Part shown: one piece after another, positions 48,400 to 59,980 of the stretch
How the letters are laid out: each line of letters begins with the position of its first letter
Position numbering within the stretch: the stretch's first letter is position 1
From: Symbiodinium natans
Taxonomy: Eukaryota > Sar > Dinophyceae > Suessiales > Symbiodiniaceae
Assembly: GCA_905221605.1 (NCBI GenBank)
Contig: CAJNDS010002149.1
Coordinates: 572,642 to 636,641, forward strand
Direction: 5' to 3'
DNA: 64,000 bases
Program-made: the position numbers and the translations under genes
The notes under the pieces: model-generated
The model's input: only the letters and a program-made list of their open reading frames with translations
What the model was told of the DNA's origin: nothing
Databases searched by the model: none

Positions 48400-51300
48400 C
48401 TATGATGACACTACTGGAGATGCACGTTGCTGGCCTGGATCAGTCGACTGTGTCTTGTATTCATGTTTTTTAATCTCACGTAAAACTACATTCTTTGTCA
48501 TCAAGACATACGTGAGAGCTGACTGCGAAATGTCTATTGCCTGATATCATGAATTCGCAGAGAAGCACACACACAAAAATGCTAGATTACATAAGTTTTC
48601 ACTAACAGGCTAATCACATGACGACGAATGCATATATACCGTGAACACAAAATCAAAATATAAAAAATATACTAAGAAAATTATAACATTAAGCTTAAAC
48701 TCAAACACAAACGCAGTATCATCAGATATTCTTGCGATATTATGCTGGTGAGGATCGACGGCCGACGTCTTCTTTAAAATAGCTCGCAGCATTTTGGAAC
48801 CGGAAGACTTTTTATTCCAGAACCCATATTCGTAAACAATTGCTAAGTGTATGGGATCTAGAGTCATGGCCTGCAACTGCGGGCAAACCTTCTTGGCTTG
48901 CTTAAAAAATTTCGCAGACGGACTGTCTGTGGCTATGTACAAAATAGACAACAGTTGAGACTGTGTAAAATTATCCTTCAGTGCTTCTACTAGGTGTTCT
49001 GAAGATTCTGACGGCAATGGATGCAGTAGCAATGTTGCGCCCGACCTTCCTCGTATTGTTAATAATCTTCGCCACGCCACATCGTCCGGGAACGGCGCAT
49101 CGTTTCTGACATTCGCTGATGCTCTGTAACTTTCCTGACCAAGGATTTTCAAGCAAACTTTAAATGTAGCGTCCATGCTGATATAGCGCCGCTCATCGTT
49201 TTGTTCCAAACTTGCGGTCATCATGTCCATTTTTTTCTTGTATGCTGGCGAATTAGTGATGTCCTCTAGCATAGGCATCCAGTGAGAAACATGTGAGGGT
49301 AGCATAGAGGACAGTTGATTGCCAGATGTCTGCGCAGCCATATGGCATCGTGGCCATATAGTTCGAATCTCGGCAAGCACACAGAAACATTATGACATTA
49401 AAAAAAACAATAGTGCAATCCAAGAAACCTGTGCGTGGCTGAGAATCATCTCTCGCAGCAGTAAATCTGCAAAGGAATGCGTGTAGTAGACATTGCGAGC
49501 ACGCCGTACATGCACGGAACTTCCGATAGCGGTCAAGTTCATGAAAGTTGGGCCAGATGCGTCGTAAACCAAACGAATGCGCCGATCCATATCGTTCACG
49601 TTCGCAGGTAAAGGAGGCACCACCGTTCGCCGCATAATTTGAGCGCTTCTTCGCAACAGTGCTGAGCAGTCCGACTGAGAAGATGCAGCATCATCGTACA
49701 GAGCCATGATCACTTTCACTTGCTTAGTGCCGCTTGCCACAAATTGTGTCTTCTTGGTATGATGTTTCGCGAGATGAACACGTAATTGCTTCACCTGCTT
49801 GAAGCCACGAAAAGGACAAAACGGACAACGTCTTTTTCCGTCTGATCTTTCAGTAGTCGTCATAGGGCTCTGAAGAACTTGCTCCACTTCCTTTTGCAGT
49901 GTTTGCAATACGTTGTCTGTAACATATGGACAACCATCAGAGTCGAACTCATATCTAGCTCGCGCTGGCAAAGGCAGCATGCTGTCTTCTGATGCATCCG
50001 AATCCGCAGGGCCTGCTTCAGCGCCGGCAACGATATCCAGTAGAACTGCAGACCACTCTGATAAAGTGTCTTTTGCTTTTTTTCGCCAAAAGCTGACGAA
50101 AGTTGATCGGTCCACTGCAGAAGCACAAGCTTCTCGAAAATCTTGTATAGTCATTTTCATCTTGGTGCTGCCATTGAAGATTGTCACGCTCTCGCCGGTC
50201 TGCGATATCTGAACATTCACGCAATGCGGAGACCCAGTTCCTTCGTAATGTAGAATGAATGACTTCACAGAATTTTCCGGCAAGCCCACGCAGCAAAGAA
50301 GATCCGCTTTGCACAATTTCTGGGAAGACCGATATGATCTTGCTTTGTCTTTCATTGCTTGAATGTTTTCCCGCAGTTGGGAATTGTTTACTGATGAAAT
50401 AATACAATTTCTCGCCAGGGGCGCCATGTGCCACAAAGCACAGGGAACGCAGTTTCCAGGGAGTGTAAGTGCATCTGGCAAAGCATCAACTGTACTGACT
50501 TCCGAAGCTTTTTGTGTTGCCAAAGTAATAAAATGATGCAGCTTCTTCTGAACGATCTTCACTTCAAAAGAAGTTCTTTCTTTGATCTTCTTCTCGCACA
50601 GCTCAGTGTAGTGGCCAACATCTTGAATATGTTTTTCTGAAATCCGGACACCGTCGAAATGCAAAGACAAGTGAGCCGGCGGGCTTGCTGACTCAAGAAT
50701 GTGCTCAGTCCAAACATGCAATATGTAATTCTCGATAGACTGCCACATCAAAGAAAATATGCTCGCCTCAGGAAACGGCTTCGCTTTGTTGTCTTTCAAA
50801 CTGATATAATCATCATACAGTAGATTGCACGCCACCCATCTCAGGTAAATAGACAACTTGCGAAGGCGCAACACGTCTGCATTGTGTTGCAAAGCATCAG
50901 GCAAACTACCACCATGAAGAAGTTCACACTGTGATTGCTTCAGATAACTCTGGCGTCTCCAATTGAACGCTGTTCTTGCCTGTTATGCGTCTCCCCGCAA
51001 GCGAGGCGTCAATAGCACGTTCATGTGCTTCTAATTTTACTTGAGCATTTTGGCAGTTCTTGAGAAAGGCATTCTGTTTGTAAGTCTTCCTGCCCGCTTT
51101 GCTTTCGACGCTTTTCTTAGCTTGCATATAGTACTGCAGAAGGGTTTGAATATTAGTTTTCCTTTCAGTATGACCGAATGCATACTGTCGAAGCCGCTGC
51201 AGATCGTGCTGCTCCTCGAAGACCATCCGTTGTTCTTTCATATCTTCTCGACCACATATCTCGTGGAGCGTCGTTGAGAAAGATATTTTCGGTATAAAGG

Positions 51301-51523
51301 TTCCCGGCTTTGTTTTTGTTGTTTTGCCTCTACAAATACTCCGTCGAACAAGGCCACGGTCTTCTAATTCGTCCCACATTTTGTCTCTTGACAAGTTGGG
51401 ACTGTTTCCAGATAGCGTCATGTTCTTGAAAGCATAGAAAGTCATGCTGTCTGAGCTGCTCTCCAATAGCTTGGCCATGAAAAGCTCACGAAGATTGTCC
51501 CAGTCATTGACTTGCTTTTCCAT
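48400..51523 (-). CDS. transposase-like protein: OTU-like Cys/His region, C2H2 finger, DDE-like core
   Basis: At least four exons. The 5' part (51523 to about 50960) reads MEKQVNDWDNLRELFMAKL and is helical and charged; a frame change or short intron near 50.95 kb leads to the next exon (to 49429), reading LPDALQHNADVLRLRKLS. This exon has GNCVPCALWHM and, 75 residues later, GSPHCVNV, like the Cys and His of OTU-type peptidases, and a C2H2 finger CPFC...HLAKHH. A 60-nt GT-AG intron (49369-49428) joins HAQ to IRTIWPRCHMAAQ. Exon 49368-48688 has SMDATFKVC, YIATDSPSAKFF and LDPIHLAIVYEY, resembling D, D and D/H/E positions of a DDE (RNase H-fold) transposase. Exon 48540-48400 (AIDISQSALTYVL) ends at a stop. 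The C-terminal part that should hold the last catalytic acid seems short, so activity is doubtful. From memory, proteins like this are abundant in Symbiodinium genomes. Confidence 0.7.
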
Positions 51524-51578
51524 ATCTTTTTGGCTTTCTTCTTCTGCAGCGAGTACTGCTTGGAGTCCGTCGTCTGGC

Positions 51579-54500
51579 TCATGTTGACGATTTCGAAAAG
51601 GGTATGCTGCAAGCTTGTCTGATAGCGTCCTCTGTCAGGTACTGGTCACCACCATTGCAATACGCTTCTATTTCCTCATAACACATGTCTTTGTTGTACC
51701 TCTCCTCGAAAGCCCACTGTAGCTTCAGGCCAGCGCACGAAGCTTGCGTCTGTGTGAAAAAGTGTGCGAGACTTGGATCAGCTGCAAAAATTCCATCAAG
51801 TTCATGATCTGGATATCGCAACAGAAACTTGGGATGCACGAATCGCGCCTTGCCTTTCCATACCAAAGCTCGTCGAAAAATTGAATGTAAGTTCTTCAAT
51901 GTGACGCCCTGGAACGCAATCATGCGATTGACTTCTAGTCTTGTCCACCCAATGACTCGAAACATGCGTGTAGAATAACCATATGGCTTGCGGCCCATGA
52001 TCCCGTCGCCAGAGATGAATTTCTTGTACAAGTCAGTTTGTATTTTTTTGTTACTTTCAGGCGCCTCCTGACCTGTAAGAATAAAGCAGTTGGCGAAGCT
52101 TTCCACTTGCTTGCGTAGTTCTTCGTCTAGGACCCAAACGCGAGGATCAAAGAAAGCATGATTCTGTTTATACATTTCTGCAAGGTGCAGGGAATATAAA
52201 CTCTGGCCAACACCACCTGGCGATATTCCAATAAAACAACGATCTATGTTTAAGCCTCGTTTAGCTAAAGCTATAGCAGACTGAAAGCATCTGAATACAT
52301 TCAGATTGCACCAGAAAGTCTGCTCGTAAAATTTCTTCAACCTCGCTTCATTTGCTGCACATACAGGATCCAGAAGAGGATGTGGTACGCGTACATAGCA
52401 GTTGTTGAGAATGTTTTTGCGTACCACGGTGATGGGACTCCTTGCATCCGGAAGGTCATATAGGAAGCAGATGTCATCGTAACAAATAGCTGGCTGACGC
52501 ATGTCATCAGTTTCGCACCACTCCACAAGAAGAGCTATCATCCGGGTCGTCATCAACTCTCGTCGCAGAATGTTTGAAAGTTTCCGACAAAGATCTGCAA
52601 GTCCAAGATTCCAGGCTTGGTGTTTCTTCTTGTCGTCCGTTACACTGTACTCGTTGCCTTCAGCGTCAAGACGAACCTCATCAGACTGTACTGCTGCCGT
52701 TTCTCTAGTCGCTGCCCGACAAGTATGAAAGAAGCAGTCTTCGTCCGGAAAATTTTGTGAGTCAGTAACGATAGCTTTCGCCACAGACACATTGTCTCGA
52801 GGTACATTAAGCTTCATTCGTTTAAAAATTCCTTCAAGAATTGTGAAAAAATTCTTGATTCTGCTCAAGACCGCTTCGGGAGGAATGCCTTTGAAAGTCA
52901 AGAAAGAACCATCTGCATCATATATGTACAGAAAACCATTGTGCACGCGTACATGGCGTTCACCTTCGACCATCCAGAATATTGCCGCTGCATCTGCTAC
53001 CATGACCGTGGGCCCGATATGCCCTTCGGAAATGTATCCAGCTACCACAATCAGCCGCTGCAAGTCAAGGCTGATCTCCGCGAAATCTCGCTTGACTCGA
53101 CTTACAAGGCCTCTTGTTTTCAGAAGAATGACGTCAGGCTTCGCAAGGAAATCTGACTCATATGTGTGAAGCACGCTTGCAATTTGATTGTCAGATTCTG
53201 TGAAAAAATCTTTGAAATCTTGAGCATGAGTTGCAGCGCCTGGGGCAAGTCTTCTTCTTTTGGCTGCTGCTGGTGTTTCGGCATCCATTTCATCAAGTAC
53301 ACCTTCCAGATCATGTTTGAAACTTGTCTCGAAAGCATTCTCATTTTCTGCATCTTGAACTTGGAATGATGTAGTAGAGGCGATCTCCGCGTCCTGTACA
53401 TCAGCATTGTTTGTTGATGGCACTGCCGGAGATATCCCAGCTGCTTCTACTTGGTCTAATGCATGCTTCACTCCAGCTGTGTTAGCCTCCATTTTTCTAG
53501 CTAAAATCTGCGTGCGTCTGCATTGCATGAGCTCTTCCACTTGTTCAGTCATGTCGGGGACGACGTCCACGAACCCATCCGGGTCATACACTGGATGCAC
53601 ACAAACAACATACATCTCGGATATCACGAGGTCGTAATACTTCTCCAATATCCACTTATAAATGTTCAACTGTAGCCTGTAATGCTGACCTTGACAGTCT
53701 TCGATGCTGTGCAGTGGATGCTTCATCAATTTTCCGTAACCATTATATTTTTGAGCAAGTTTCTCACTGCGCTTCCAGTCCACTAGCACAAACTCAGCGA
53801 CTCCAGTTTTTTTGAGCACCAGATCAATAGACCCTGCTAGATCTTCTGCTTCTGCGTAAATGCACCACTCAGTCCTATACGCTTGGACATCATTGATTTC
53901 TGAAATGAGATTCACAGCCATGTATAATTCCGGAGACATACTGCCAGGCTGCACGAGATACCCATTGAATACACGTTCTAGCATTGCATGCATCCAAGTT
54001 CCGGAATTAGCAGCTTCGTCTCGCCTTTTGTTCCAGAGTTCTAATATCTCGTTGTCGTACAGCACGAAATGGGTCAGGATGTCATGAAAACCGTCTATGC
54101 TTTCGCGGCTCTTAGCAAAGAGCTTGCAGATTTCATCAACATCTGGCTCTTCCGCTTTCAGCGCTGCTACCAAATCTGCCTGGTAAAAAAAATCCATACC
54201 CATGAGCATGCTTGCGATGCTAGGAAAATTAGCATCAGCAGAAACATACTCTGCTCTCGGCCAATTGCTGCCTTTTTTCATAGTCGATAAAGCAGACGTG
54301 GAATCGAAAGGTGTACAGAACTCGTGTATAAGCGTCGTTACCTTGCGCACTTAACAAAACACATAAAAACCTTATACAGTAAAAACACATGAATGCCAGG
54401 CAAGTTACACTGCAGCCAACAAGTTGTTCTTTATAGAAGTACTTGTGGTCGGCAGACTCGAATCGCAAAGCAGAGTCCCGTATATGAGCGTTCGTCGTAG

Positions 54501-54729
54501 CAAGCTCTGTGCAGGCATGAAGAAAAAAAGTACTTGAAGTAGGATGATCAGCAGGAACTTCAAAAACTGGCCCCTGAGGTTGTCTTTCCAGCACCGCACC
54601 GACAATGAAATCAAGCGGTGCAGTCCATCCTCCTGCGTTGATTGCATGTTTTTCATTTATATATAATACGGATAACAATGTAAAAGAAATGCTTTCACAG
54701 CCTTCTCCGAAAATCACATCGGTGTCCAT
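51579..54729 (-). CDS. PD-(D/E)XK nuclease fused to SF3-like ATPase, 1027 aa
   Basis: Exon 1 (54729-54409, ATG) ends HKYFYKEQLVGCS and joins in phase, over a 67-nt GT-AG intron (54342-54408), to exon 2 (54341-51579) starting VTTLIHEFCTPFDS. Residues ~210-340 carry a RecB/Cas4-like nuclease signature: HAMLE, GSIDLVL, VLVDWKRSEK and QGQHYRLQLNIY, i.e. D280, D295-x-K297 and Q326-x-Y328. Residues ~400-480 are low complexity with KRRR (possible nuclear signal). Residues ~700-940 resemble superfamily 3 (D5-like) helicase ATPases: GISPGGVGQS at 812-821, WVLDEE as Walker B and SGDGIMGRKPYGYSTRMF. The Walker A lysine is replaced by Gln, so ATP hydrolysis is uncertain. It touches the transposase-like gene downstream. 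Likely DNA-processing partner of a mobile element; this is inference. Confidence 0.75.
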
Positions 54730-54744
54730 GTGTTCCGGGGATGC

Positions 54745-54762
54745 CTGAGTGCAAATATAACA
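54745..54762 (-). promoter_or_regulatory. putative spliced-leader acceptor before the nuclease-ATPase gene
   Basis: TTATATTTGCACTCAG followed after 15 nt by the ATG at 54729. Only 74 bp separate it from the stop codon of the upstream gene (54819), leaving little room for a promoter. In dinoflagellates a short leader is trans-spliced to such AG sites. This is inferred from position only. Confidence 0.4.
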
Positions 54763-54818
54763 CGGCGAATTAGCAGATAATTATATCTTGTTTTTTTAAT
54801 TTTATGCTGCGTGCTTAA

Positions 54819-57800
54819 TTAATCAAAGCATAGCGACTCCACCACAATAATCTCCAGGAATTGACGATGTTGTGCGCCCTCTAGTGAGTGCGCAACTTTG
54901 AGGCACTGCATCTCTTTCCATCCTCTCAACCTGTGCGTCCAAAGCGTTCAGTATTATCTCATGTTTATGAACTTACAGGCCAAAACAAAAATAACACGCC
55001 CAAGAAACCGTACTTGGGTCTTCTGCCGGAGAAGTTGTCTGTGTTTCTGTTCTCCATCGATCGGGTAGATGATGAAATCGAACAGGCTGTGGATGAAGCA
55101 AAACAGGTGTAGCTGTACAATTCGCGCAAGTATACAAAGAATGGCTGGGCAAGCAGACCATTGGCGCATCGTCTTCAGCTAAACGAGCGAGGAAATATAA
55201 CACACGAAGCCTGACTCTGTCGATCGACATGCATTGCTGAAATGTAGTAGATCCACTAGGTTGAGTCAAGAGGATGTACTCATCAGTTGCCTTAGTAGAT
55301 CCTCCAGAATAATCAGGAAAACTACACGAGAGCACATCGCCAGGCAAGTCTTGCGTTAGACTGCATCCGAGCCGGACACCGTCAGACTCAATCCACGTCG
55401 GATGTCCTGTCACAGTCCCTGGCAACAGCTGAAACCTGCGTGCTTCATGCCCAAACGCATACTTGATTCCATGGTATAATTCCAGCAAGCGTGGATGCAC
55501 ACACGCTGGCACATTAGTCGTTGCTTGGAAAGCGTGTTGCACGCCGCGTCGATTAACGCGAAATGTATGCTGAACAATAGCGCAAGCCTGCGAGCAAAAG
55601 AAACCTAATCTTCCCTGTATCGCCAGTTCGCGCCAAGGGCAGCTCTCCACTAAAGGCTTTCTGCATAAATTGCACACGCCACGCAAATTACTATAATAAA
55701 TTTTATCTGCCGTCCACTCGCTACGAAACAAGCGAAGGAACTCTTCTTGAGAACGAGGCAAAGGTGTCGGAGTGCCATTAAAGGGCGGTAGTGCAAACTG
55801 CTGGTTTGCAGGCGACGTCATGAGTAATCGCCCCAAGCATTGTGAAGGAAGCCATGCGATGTCATCGTTCTCTGTGAACACAAAGTCATTCACTTGGATT
55901 TCAAATGACGAACCTGGAAGCTTAGAGAAGCCAAACGCGATCTCCAAGAATAACCACAAACCATCCCAGCTTGGTCGCGGAAGAAACGGCACGACAACAG
56001 CTTGATCTAATCCATACTGCCCTATGATGAACAAACAATAACATAAATTGCCTTCGCGAACGGTAAGCTCAGGCACCGCCATGAAAAGTAGCGTCTTGAT
56101 TTCATCTCCGGGGACTGCCGCGAGGATGTTGATTCTTCTAGTCGCATTGTCAAACGCATCCTGCATCACTTCGAACGGAATCTCATTCGGAAGTAATCGC
56201 ATGATTGTGATACTACGATCCCACAATCGATATAATCTCATGACTCGAGGAGACGAACCGGGCGTGTAGATCACCGGCGACTCCTCGAATATAGGGAAGA
56301 AATTGGTACTGCCACCAATATAATCACCGAGCTGCATCACGCAATGCGGGCAGAGTCTCTCTGGGTGAAGTCGCTTGTGATCCTCGCAAATCCATGTATG
56401 ACAAAGAGAACACATCCGCCAGTGCGGAGAGGAGAGATTATAGTCACGCTTGCAGATAGCACATCTGACGACTGCATGCACGTCGATCGGGGAAGGCACC
56501 GTTTGGATTTCCAGCGGAGCAGGTCGTTGTCTGCAAAATATCCACATGAAAACATGAGACAGCGGCTCAGCAGCAAGCGATTCTGTATCTCGAAGAGTCG
56601 CACTGGATACCCCCACATTATTCAAAGCGATGAAGAAATTTTTTTGATTCCAGCGAATACCAAAAGTGTTTCGCTGATTCAGAAGTGGTCTGTGCCGACT
56701 TGCGGACCGATGTAGAACTGGTGCTATATCATCAAGACCGAAAGACCATGCAATATCTTCCAAGCCAATGTTGTCGATTCTGCAATAAGAGCGTTTAGCT
56801 GTACTGCTTTCTTCCACACCAATATATATTCCGCAAGTCTCGATAGGAATATGCACATTGAAGCATGCCATTCCCATTAGTGGAGCTTCAGACCGAAATC
56901 CAACCGTGTAAGTGCTTTCCTGTAAAAACACTGGAGTTGTATTCACGGTCCAACACAGGCGAGCATTGTAAGGAATTCTGGAGAACTGCGTAACCTGTGA
57001 CAAGTTCACGCAAATAGCTCTAGCAGACGTAAGAAGTCTTGTCATAGTGCGAAACGTTGCTCCATCGTCTGGCCACAATTGATTAACATGAACTGTTCGA
57101 TCCGTCCAGTTACTTGTACTTCTCACAACGGCCAGCAAAGACTTGCAAGTGCAAGCTAATGCTTTCAAAAACTGCACATTGAAATAGAAGGCCGGTAATT
57201 GTTCGATTATCTCCGCGCACGGCATTCCGTCTGTGGCACCACCTGTATAGTCTCCGAGGTGCTGGGTTTCTGAATATAAAAATAAATCACAGTCATTGTG
57301 ATTTACTTCGCCACTGAAATGTTCTTCTGAAACTTCTTGTATATCGTTGTGTATTTCTTGCGATATAGACTTCAGCAGCAAGAAACTTCGTCTGACTTGG
57401 TAAATTTCCCTTTCCCACATTCGTTTTGACTTCTGTGTGTCAACCGGAGATGGCATCGACATCTTCACTCCAAATCGCCAACACGCACTGATCTGCAACG
57501 CGATGTTGGTCCATACTCGCAAACGCTTGGTTGCACGAGAAACATCTGATAGTGACTCGCTGCGGATGACACCATTGAAGACTCGCTGCCCGGACAACAT
57601 GCAATTGAGGGATACAAAGGGTGTCACATGGCTGGCCCTGAAGATAACGCTGTGAATATAGTGATTCCATGTACGTCCATCAATGTACATTGCGAACGGA
57701 TCTGGTAAGGCATCCCATAGTGTCGAATCCGTGACCATCTCTTGTATGAATTTCATCGTGATGTCGTGTATCTGTTCAATTCGACAGCAGACAACATACT

Positions 57801-57930
57801 GGGAAATTGCAAATCTTAGAGGATCCATATGATCTGTGTTGTCGAAACTGTCGGAACCCCCCAGGATGTCGCCGGTCTGCAGGCTCGAAGACACGCCGCA
57901 ACGTGTCTCGGTTTCTGTTAATCCAGCCGA
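54819..57930 (-). CDS. F-box / SPRY / multi-zinc-finger protein with four D-x-x-GG motifs
   Basis: One long exon (open from about 57930 to 54977) plus a short last exon (54930-54819, LRGWKEMQCLKVAHSLEGAQ, stop after ESLCFD) joined in phase over a 46-nt intron with donor GTAAGT (54931-54976). Numbering from the first codon of the open frame at 57945: F-box-like LP...LKALACTCKSLLAVV at 245-275; SPRY-like segment about 330-470 (GIYIGVEES, IAWSFGLDDI, FGIRWNQKNFFIALNN); RING/treble-clef ligands C495, C498, C512, C515, C520, H523, C532, C535; TRASH-like CNLC...FFCSQAC at 758-788; ribbon CANC...CYFC at 940-987. GDILGG, GDYTGG, GDYIGG and PDYSGG end at residues 30, 236, 545 and 882. F-box plus SPRY suggests a ubiquitin-ligase substrate receptor. 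The start is unsure: the first in-frame ATG is residue 40, and an upstream exon may exist. Confidence 0.68.
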
Positions 57931-57945
57931 CCTGGTTTGAGACAA

Positions 57946-58725
57946 TAAAGTCTACCCGTTTGAAGTACTAAAAAAAATCGATTGCAGTTCTTCATTAGAC
58001 GTTACTATACAGGTGAAACCACTACTATAAATATCAGCTAACTCATAATAAATATATATTTAACTACTGAACTAAGCCGCACTTCGAGCATGCAACACGT
58101 CCACGCTGCGAGCGTCATCGTCCTCCCATTCTCGATTGGCCTTTGTGCGAATGCGAACATTGTGTTAAATTAAAAGTTTAAACGCTTGCAAGGTAAAAGA
58201 CGAATTATAAATAAACATATTAGTTTTACGTAAAGAATGACTACAACTCGACTCAGTCTTTATTATCTTCACCAAGCAAAAACAAAGCATCTCTGAGTCT
58301 GCCTCCATGAATATGCATTCTGAAGGTTCATCTCGATGATCGCGGCCTCAGTACGCAATTGTTTACTAATATATGTTCTAAGATTCATTTTTTTAGAAAA
58401 CATGGTTTCGACGTGCATTATGTCTAGATTTTAAAAAAAAGAAAGTCATTGTCATTTGTAAGATACTTGTCACATTGATTTAAACAGGTATATATTGAAG
58501 GCTACTGGCTTGTGCACTACAAGCTTTTTTAAAGAAACATAAAATAATCGTGTTGGAAGTTCTTTATCTCGGAGAACATTAATCATGATTACTTGATGGA
58601 AACGATGCTGATATAAACTACACAATCCTGATTAAAAAAAAAACAGGCACAGCGTCGTTCTGATTGATTGATGTCTTCTGAAGCTCGTGCATCATCGCAG
58701 ACCTTGTTCATCACTCTAACTTGAT
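57946..58725. other. AT-rich intergenic region
   Basis: No exon resolved; an upstream exon or leader of the F-box/SPRY gene may lie here. Several poly-A and poly-T runs. Confidence 0.4.
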
Positions 58726-59864
58726 TCATACTGGATTCTTGTCATTCCCACGTCCATCATGACAGACGAGTTGCTCCAAACCAGATCCAATAATGTCGCC
58801 GTCGTTGTTTCTCGGGGCATCATTATCGTCTTCATCCGCGAGATCCTGCTATCTTGTCGTGTGCTGTGCTTAAAACTTTTTTTAGTATATTTAAGAACCT
58901 CGACGCGAAAGACGCGATCAGCCACCGCTGGATTAATGTAAACTTGGCGATCTTCAGGAGAAATGAAGAAAGGCACCTGACAGAAATTCATAACATTTAT
59001 CTAATGTCTGCGATATTAGTCTGTGAAAATCTCGCCTTGAGGTCCGGGGCAAGAAACGCTCGTCTCCATGTGTGTCGGCGATGAGTCAAGTTCACGCTGT
59101 ATTCTTGGCCGATCACTTGAACCGCAATGAAATGGTTCATTGCAGCGATAATATACTTGCCTTCTCCTGAAATAATTCTGTCCGGAATCCACACCAAACT
59201 TTTCCTTAGCTTAAATGATTAAATGTTTTTTATTCTTCAGTGGGTGCCTTTTAGTTGAAGCGAAGACACTGGAATGGCCGCAGCATACTGTTGCCGTCTT
59301 GGAGAGCCGACAGAGGACCGTCGCGCTCGTACGTCGCTTTGATTCCGTGCGCACGAAAGCAGTTGATCAAGCATACATTCTCGAAGAATGTCTTGCCTTA
59401 TGTTGTCAGATCGTTTTTTTTATTCATTATACAGTACAAAAAAAAGGACATCAAGTATTATTTAAAGGCTGCCCAGCTGCGCTGATGCTGTCGCACAACG
59501 CTATCTGACAGCACAACATCTGTAATTTAGATATTTTGTGTTGTGCTTATGCATATATGATATAAATATATTAGGCAAATAAGTGCCTCGACGTCGACGC
59601 CGAGGAATGTTGTGCCGAACGTAGTAGGAGTTACGTCCTGTCTGCTATGGATGTCTACATTGTTATACAATTAAAAAACAAATGTATTCGTTTCTGAGAC
59701 ACTGAATCTGCTGAAGTCCTTTGCGCGCGAAGCCTTTGTACCAAGCTGACCGGGACAATGTCGACCAAGAATGCGACTCCTGCAAATGTACAAATCAGAT
59801 GCTTAATTATTACGAAGCCAGGCTACGTCGCCTTCGCCGTTGTGCATTGCTTTGTGCTGCGCAT
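58726..59864 (-). CDS. eight-exon gene, 232-aa basic protein, possibly cysteine-peptidase-like
   Basis: Exons (high to low): 59864-59832 (ATG, MRSTKQCTTAK), 59779-59695, 59637-59587, 59519-59473, 59391-59270, 59198-59036, 58976-58899, 58845-58726. All phases match and total 699 nt including the stop. Introns are 52 (GC), 57 (GA), 67 (GC), 81 (GC), 71 (GT), 59 (GC) and 53 (GT) nt, all ending AG. The protein reads WYKGFARKGLQQIQCLRRNS, a run of five Arg, then FFENVCLINCFRAHGIKATY, then GKYIIAAMNHFIAVQVIGQE, then an acidic tail LADEDDNDAPRNNDGD. The NHFIAVQ strand resembles the His strand of papain-fold peptidases, with a Cys about 60-70 residues earlier, but this is weak. The start codon is the first ATG in this frame after an AG at 59897. 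The upstream gene's stop is 84 nt before that AG. Confidence 0.7.
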
Positions 59865-59980
59865 ACGTGCGAATATCTGTTTCGCCACAGCATCGCCTGA
59901 GAAAACTTATAGCATGACACGTTCAAAACAATCTAAATGAAATATATATTGCAGAAAAGGAGCAAAGACTCATTTCCAGA

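Noticed and set aside
54819-54930. Alternative last exon of the F-box/SPRY gene in the frame containing GDYCGG
   Set aside because: The intron with donor GTAAGT (54931-54976) sets the phase to the frame reading LRGWKEMQCLK; the GDYCGG frame would need an unsupported donor.
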